Below are positions 4,713-6,643 of a DNA stretch of 6,643 nt, piece after piece (position 1 is the first letter of the stretch; the number at the start of each line of letters is the position of its first letter). The DNA lies in the NCBI GenBank assembly GCA_030619585.1, contig JAUXBD010000084.1, positions 1 through 6,643 on the forward strand. The letters run 5' to 3'. Below the pieces are notes generated by a model, which saw only the letters and a program-made list of their open reading frames with translations, made no database searches and was not told where the DNA came from. The stretch is from Desulfobacteraceae bacterium. Lineage in GTDB: Bacteria > Desulfobacterota > Desulfobacteria > Desulfobacterales > SURF-7. The translations under genes and the position numbers were made by a program.

Positions 4713-5480
4713 ATGGCTCTTCTTCAAATAAATAATATGTCACACCGTTTTGGCGGGCTCTGCGCTTTAAACAACTTTGGAGTCACCCTTGAGCCCGGAG
4801 ATTTCATGGGACTCATAGGTCCCAACGGCGCGGGAAAAACAACTGTGTTTAACCTTGTGAGCGGATTTTACCAGCCGTCAGATGGAGAGATCTTATATAA
4901 AGGGAAAACCCTGGCCGGCTTAAAACCCCACAAGGTTACATCCCTTGGAATTGCAAGAACCTTTCAAAATATCAGGCTGTGGAAAGATATGAGTGTTCTT
5001 GATAACATAAGGATCGCACAGCATCACAATCTTGGATACTCACTTCTTGACAGCTTCATGAGAACAAAAAGGTATATCAACTGTGAAAAACAGATTAAAA
5101 AAAATTCCATTGACATTCTTGAAGCCCTTGATCTTATTAAGTACGCAGATGATCTGCCGGACAACCTTCCCTACGGCATACAAAGAAGAGTTGAGATTGC
5201 AAGAGCGCTCTCTTTAAAGCCGGATCTTCTCATGCTGGATGAACCTGCAGCCGGGCTGAGCTCTGCAGATGTTCAGGATCTTATCACTTTAATAAAATGG
5301 ATTCACAAGGAATTTAATATAACTATCTGGATGATAGAACACCAGATGGTTGTTGTGATGTCTTTATGCTCTATCATTAAGGTAATAGATTTCGGTGCCA
5401 CAATTGCACAAGGCACACCGGAACAGATTCAAAAAAACCCTGAGGTGATAAAAGCCTATCTTGGAGACGAGGCTATCTGA
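4713..5480 (+). CDS. livG: Branched-chain amino acid ABC transporter ATP-binding protein LivG
   Basis: A 255-residue cytoplasmic ATPase subunit that pairs with LivF to power transport. Walker A is GPNGAGKTT (36-44), the Q-loop glutamine is in FQN (Q85), Walker B is LLMLDEP (172-178) with catalytic E177, and the switch histidine is in IEH (H210). The ABC signature has the LivG-type form LPYGIQRRVEIARAL (152-166) rather than LSGGQ. The helical region at 100-150 carries the usual LivG insertion, and the tail VIKAYLGDE is diagnostic of the family. Minor departures from the usual LivG pattern are GLSSAD where GLNPxE is common, and IEHQM where IEHDM is common. No Shine-Dalgarno is visible; the start lies two bases after livM, so translation is probably coupled. 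The last base of its TGA stop is the first base of the livF ATG. Confidence 0.94.
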   Translation: MALLQINNMSHRFGGLCALNNFGVTLEPGDFMGLIGPNGAGKTTVFNLVSGFYQPSDGEILYKGKTLAGLKPHKVTSLGIARTFQNIRLWKDMSVLDNIRIAQHHNLGYSLLDSFMRTKRYINCEKQIKKNSIDILEALDLIKYADDLPDNLPYGIQRRVEIARALSLKPDLLMLDEPAAGLSSADVQDLITLIKWIHKEFNITIWMIEHQMVVVMSLCSIIKVIDFGATIAQGTPEQIQKNPEVIKAYLGDEAI

Positions 5481-6205
5481 TGCTGCTTGAAGTAAAAGAT
5501 CTTCGTGTAAAGTACCAGAACATAGAAGCCCTGCACGGCATCTCCTTTTGTGTTGACAAGGGCGAGATTGTCACTCTTATCGGCGCAAACGGTGCAGGCA
5601 AAACGACCTCTTTGCACGCAATTACAAGAGTACCGCCGCCTGAAGGGCCAAAGGTTGCCTCAGGAGATATACTGCATAACGGCATAAGCATCCTTGATGT
5701 TGATGCCCACACCATAGTGCAAAAACATAAAATAGCCCTTGCCCCTGAAGGCAGGCATATCTTCGGAAACCTTACAGTTGAGGAGAACCTCACCCTGGCA
5801 ACCTTTGCCAGAAAAGATAAAGACCCGGTCAAAGCTGATTTTAAAAAGGTTTATGAGCTTTTCCCGAAACTTTTTGAGCGCAGGAAGCAAAGAGGCGAAA
5901 CCCTTAGCGGAGGCGAGCAGCAGATGCTGTCAGTGGGAAGGGCTCTTATGACCGGCAGTGAATTTATTCTCCTTGACGAACCCTCCATGGGACTTTCACC
6001 CCTTTTGATGCAGGAACTGTTTCGGGCCTTAAAGGCACTCAACAACGCCGGCATGACCATATTGCTCATAGAGCAAAACGCCCACATGGCATTCAAGTTT
6101 GCCCACAGGGGATATGTTTTAAGCACAGGAGAAATCGTTGCACAGGGCGATGTGAAAAACCTGATGGAAAACCCGGATGTAAAAAAAGCCTATCTTGGTG
6201 GGTAA
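5480..6205 (+). CDS. livF: Branched-chain amino acid ABC transporter ATP-binding protein LivF
   Basis: A 241-residue cytoplasmic ATPase, the partner of LivG. Walker A is GANGAGKTT (35-43). The family-specific PEGRHIFGNLTVEENL (89-104) replaces the usual Q-loop. The signature is LSGGEQQ (142-148) and Walker B is FILLDEP (162-168) with E167. LLIEQN (195-200) places glutamine where most ABC ATPases have the switch histidine, as is normal for LivF. The C-terminal DVKKAYLGG is typical of the family. The ATG overlaps the livG stop by one base (TGATG), and GAGG (5469-5472) lies seven bases upstream inside livG, so the two are translated as a coupled pair. This is the last gene of the operon; only a weak 4-bp hairpin (6208-6220) follows, so the transcription end point is unclear. 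Confidence 0.94.
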   Translation: MLLEVKDLRVKYQNIEALHGISFCVDKGEIVTLIGANGAGKTTSLHAITRVPPPEGPKVASGDILHNGISILDVDAHTIVQKHKIALAPEGRHIFGNLTVEENLTLATFARKDKDPVKADFKKVYELFPKLFERRKQRGETLSGGEQQMLSVGRALMTGSEFILLDEPSMGLSPLLMQELFRALKALNNAGMTILLIEQNAHMAFKFAHRGYVLSTGEIVAQGDVKNLMENPDVKKAYLGG

Positions 6206-6643
6206 AGGGAGTAAGGCTCCATTTCATATTAATTTCTTACCACACCATACGGAACTTTTTTGAAATTTCAGAAAAAATCATCCGGAACCTTCGTTTATAT
6301 GTTGGAAAGTGTATGGTGTTCGGTGACAAAAAGAGGAAAATTCCCTGCAAGGTCTGTCTGGGAATCCCAACCCATGAGAATTCCGGGCTTGTTACACATA
6401 AGGTTTCATTATCACAGATTTTTTGGAAACTGAAATGTTTCGATCAATAGCAGATATCACAAGTCAATTTATCAATGGGTTGACCTGACTGTTCTGGAAC
6501 TTATGTTGCAAACTGATATTTATCGTTTCCCTCTTCCATTTTAAACCCTGGTCAAACTACGGGAAAAGTCTTATTAAATCAATCATAGTAGCCTCTCCAG
6601 AAGACCACTTTTATTTAGTAAAGTGCCCAAATTGACCTTAAAT
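6206..6643. other. Region downstream of livF without a convincing gene
   Basis: No frame here has a good start, ribosome site and length together. It holds several inverted repeats: ACACCATAC (6242-6250) with GTATGGTGT (6311-6319), a perfect 10-bp palindrome TGAAATTTCA (6261-6270), and ATTCCC (6340-6345) with GGGAAT (6360-6365). On the - strand, GGAGAGG (6598-6592) precedes an ATG at 6586 that meets a TAG after 9 codons. The same frame then stays open for 30 codons to 6464, which could be a decayed coding remnant. The last bases include a GGTCAATTTGGGC-type string on the - strand, loosely like ends of IS21-type elements. None of these is firm. Confidence 0.4.

Noticed and set aside
5166..5210. 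LivG has YGIQRR in place of the LSGGQ signature
   Set aside because: YGxQRRxEIARAL is the standard LivG signature.
6074..6079. LivF has Gln (Q199) instead of the switch histidine of ABC ATPases
   Set aside because: The EQN form is the normal state of the LivF family, so it is not a defect.
5660..6126. Long - strand open frames inside livF and other liv genes
   Set aside because: They lie opposite strongly conserved ATPase or permease frames, lack ribosome sites and recognisable domains, and are best explained as antisense shadows.
6208..6220. GGAG/CTCC hairpin just after livF as operon terminator
   Set aside because: The stem is only 4 bp and no T tract follows.
6295..6399. 34-codon - strand frame starting ATG TGT AAC
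   Set aside because: It has no ribosome site, no recognisable motif and overlaps the inverted repeats; coding cannot be supported.

Overview
The window holds a complete five-gene branched-chain amino acid type ABC transporter cluster on the + strand (livK-livH-livM-livG-livF, 1263-6205). It is flanked on the left by about 1.25 kb of AT-rich DNA organised on the - strand. That left part carries two copies of a regulatory module of about 233 bp, each with a sigma54-type promoter leading into a GEMM-I (cyclic di-GMP-I) riboswitch. One copy (852-1085, with leader down to about 750) precedes a 59-residue protein with repeated DRR motifs (543-722). The other (121-383) precedes the first 21 codons of a gene with a signal or anchor sequence that leaves the window at position 1.

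The organism is most likely a deltaproteobacterium (Desulfobacterota, Desulfobacterales- or Geobacter-like). This is an inference from the GEMM-I leaders, the small G-x-DRR...PERRxGxDRR protein, the iterated ACAGGAT intergenic repeats, the -24/-12 promoters and the moderate GC content. No single marker in the window proves it.

Layout: 1-63 truncated gene (-); 121-197 riboswitch A (-); 252-267 promoter A (-); 384-542 spacer with a heptamer direct repeat; 543-722 small protein (-); 750-821 candidate expression platform; 813-897 divergent riboswitch B (-); 954-969 promoter B (-); 1086-1262 divergent control region with a 13-bp palindrome; 1263-2426 livK; 2450-2473 terminator or attenuator; 2484-2631 inverted-repeat (MITE-like) element; 2697-6205 tightly packed livHMGF; 6206-6643 no convincing gene, but inverted repeats and a possible decayed coding remnant.

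How the genes work together: LivK is the exported binding protein, LivH and LivM are the two membrane permeases, and LivG and LivF are the two ATPases. Together they form one importer. The attenuator and mobile-type repeat between livK and livH suggest that binding protein and permease/ATPase levels are set separately. The two - strand units look like members of a small c-di-GMP-controlled regulon made by copying promoter, leader and aptamer as a block.
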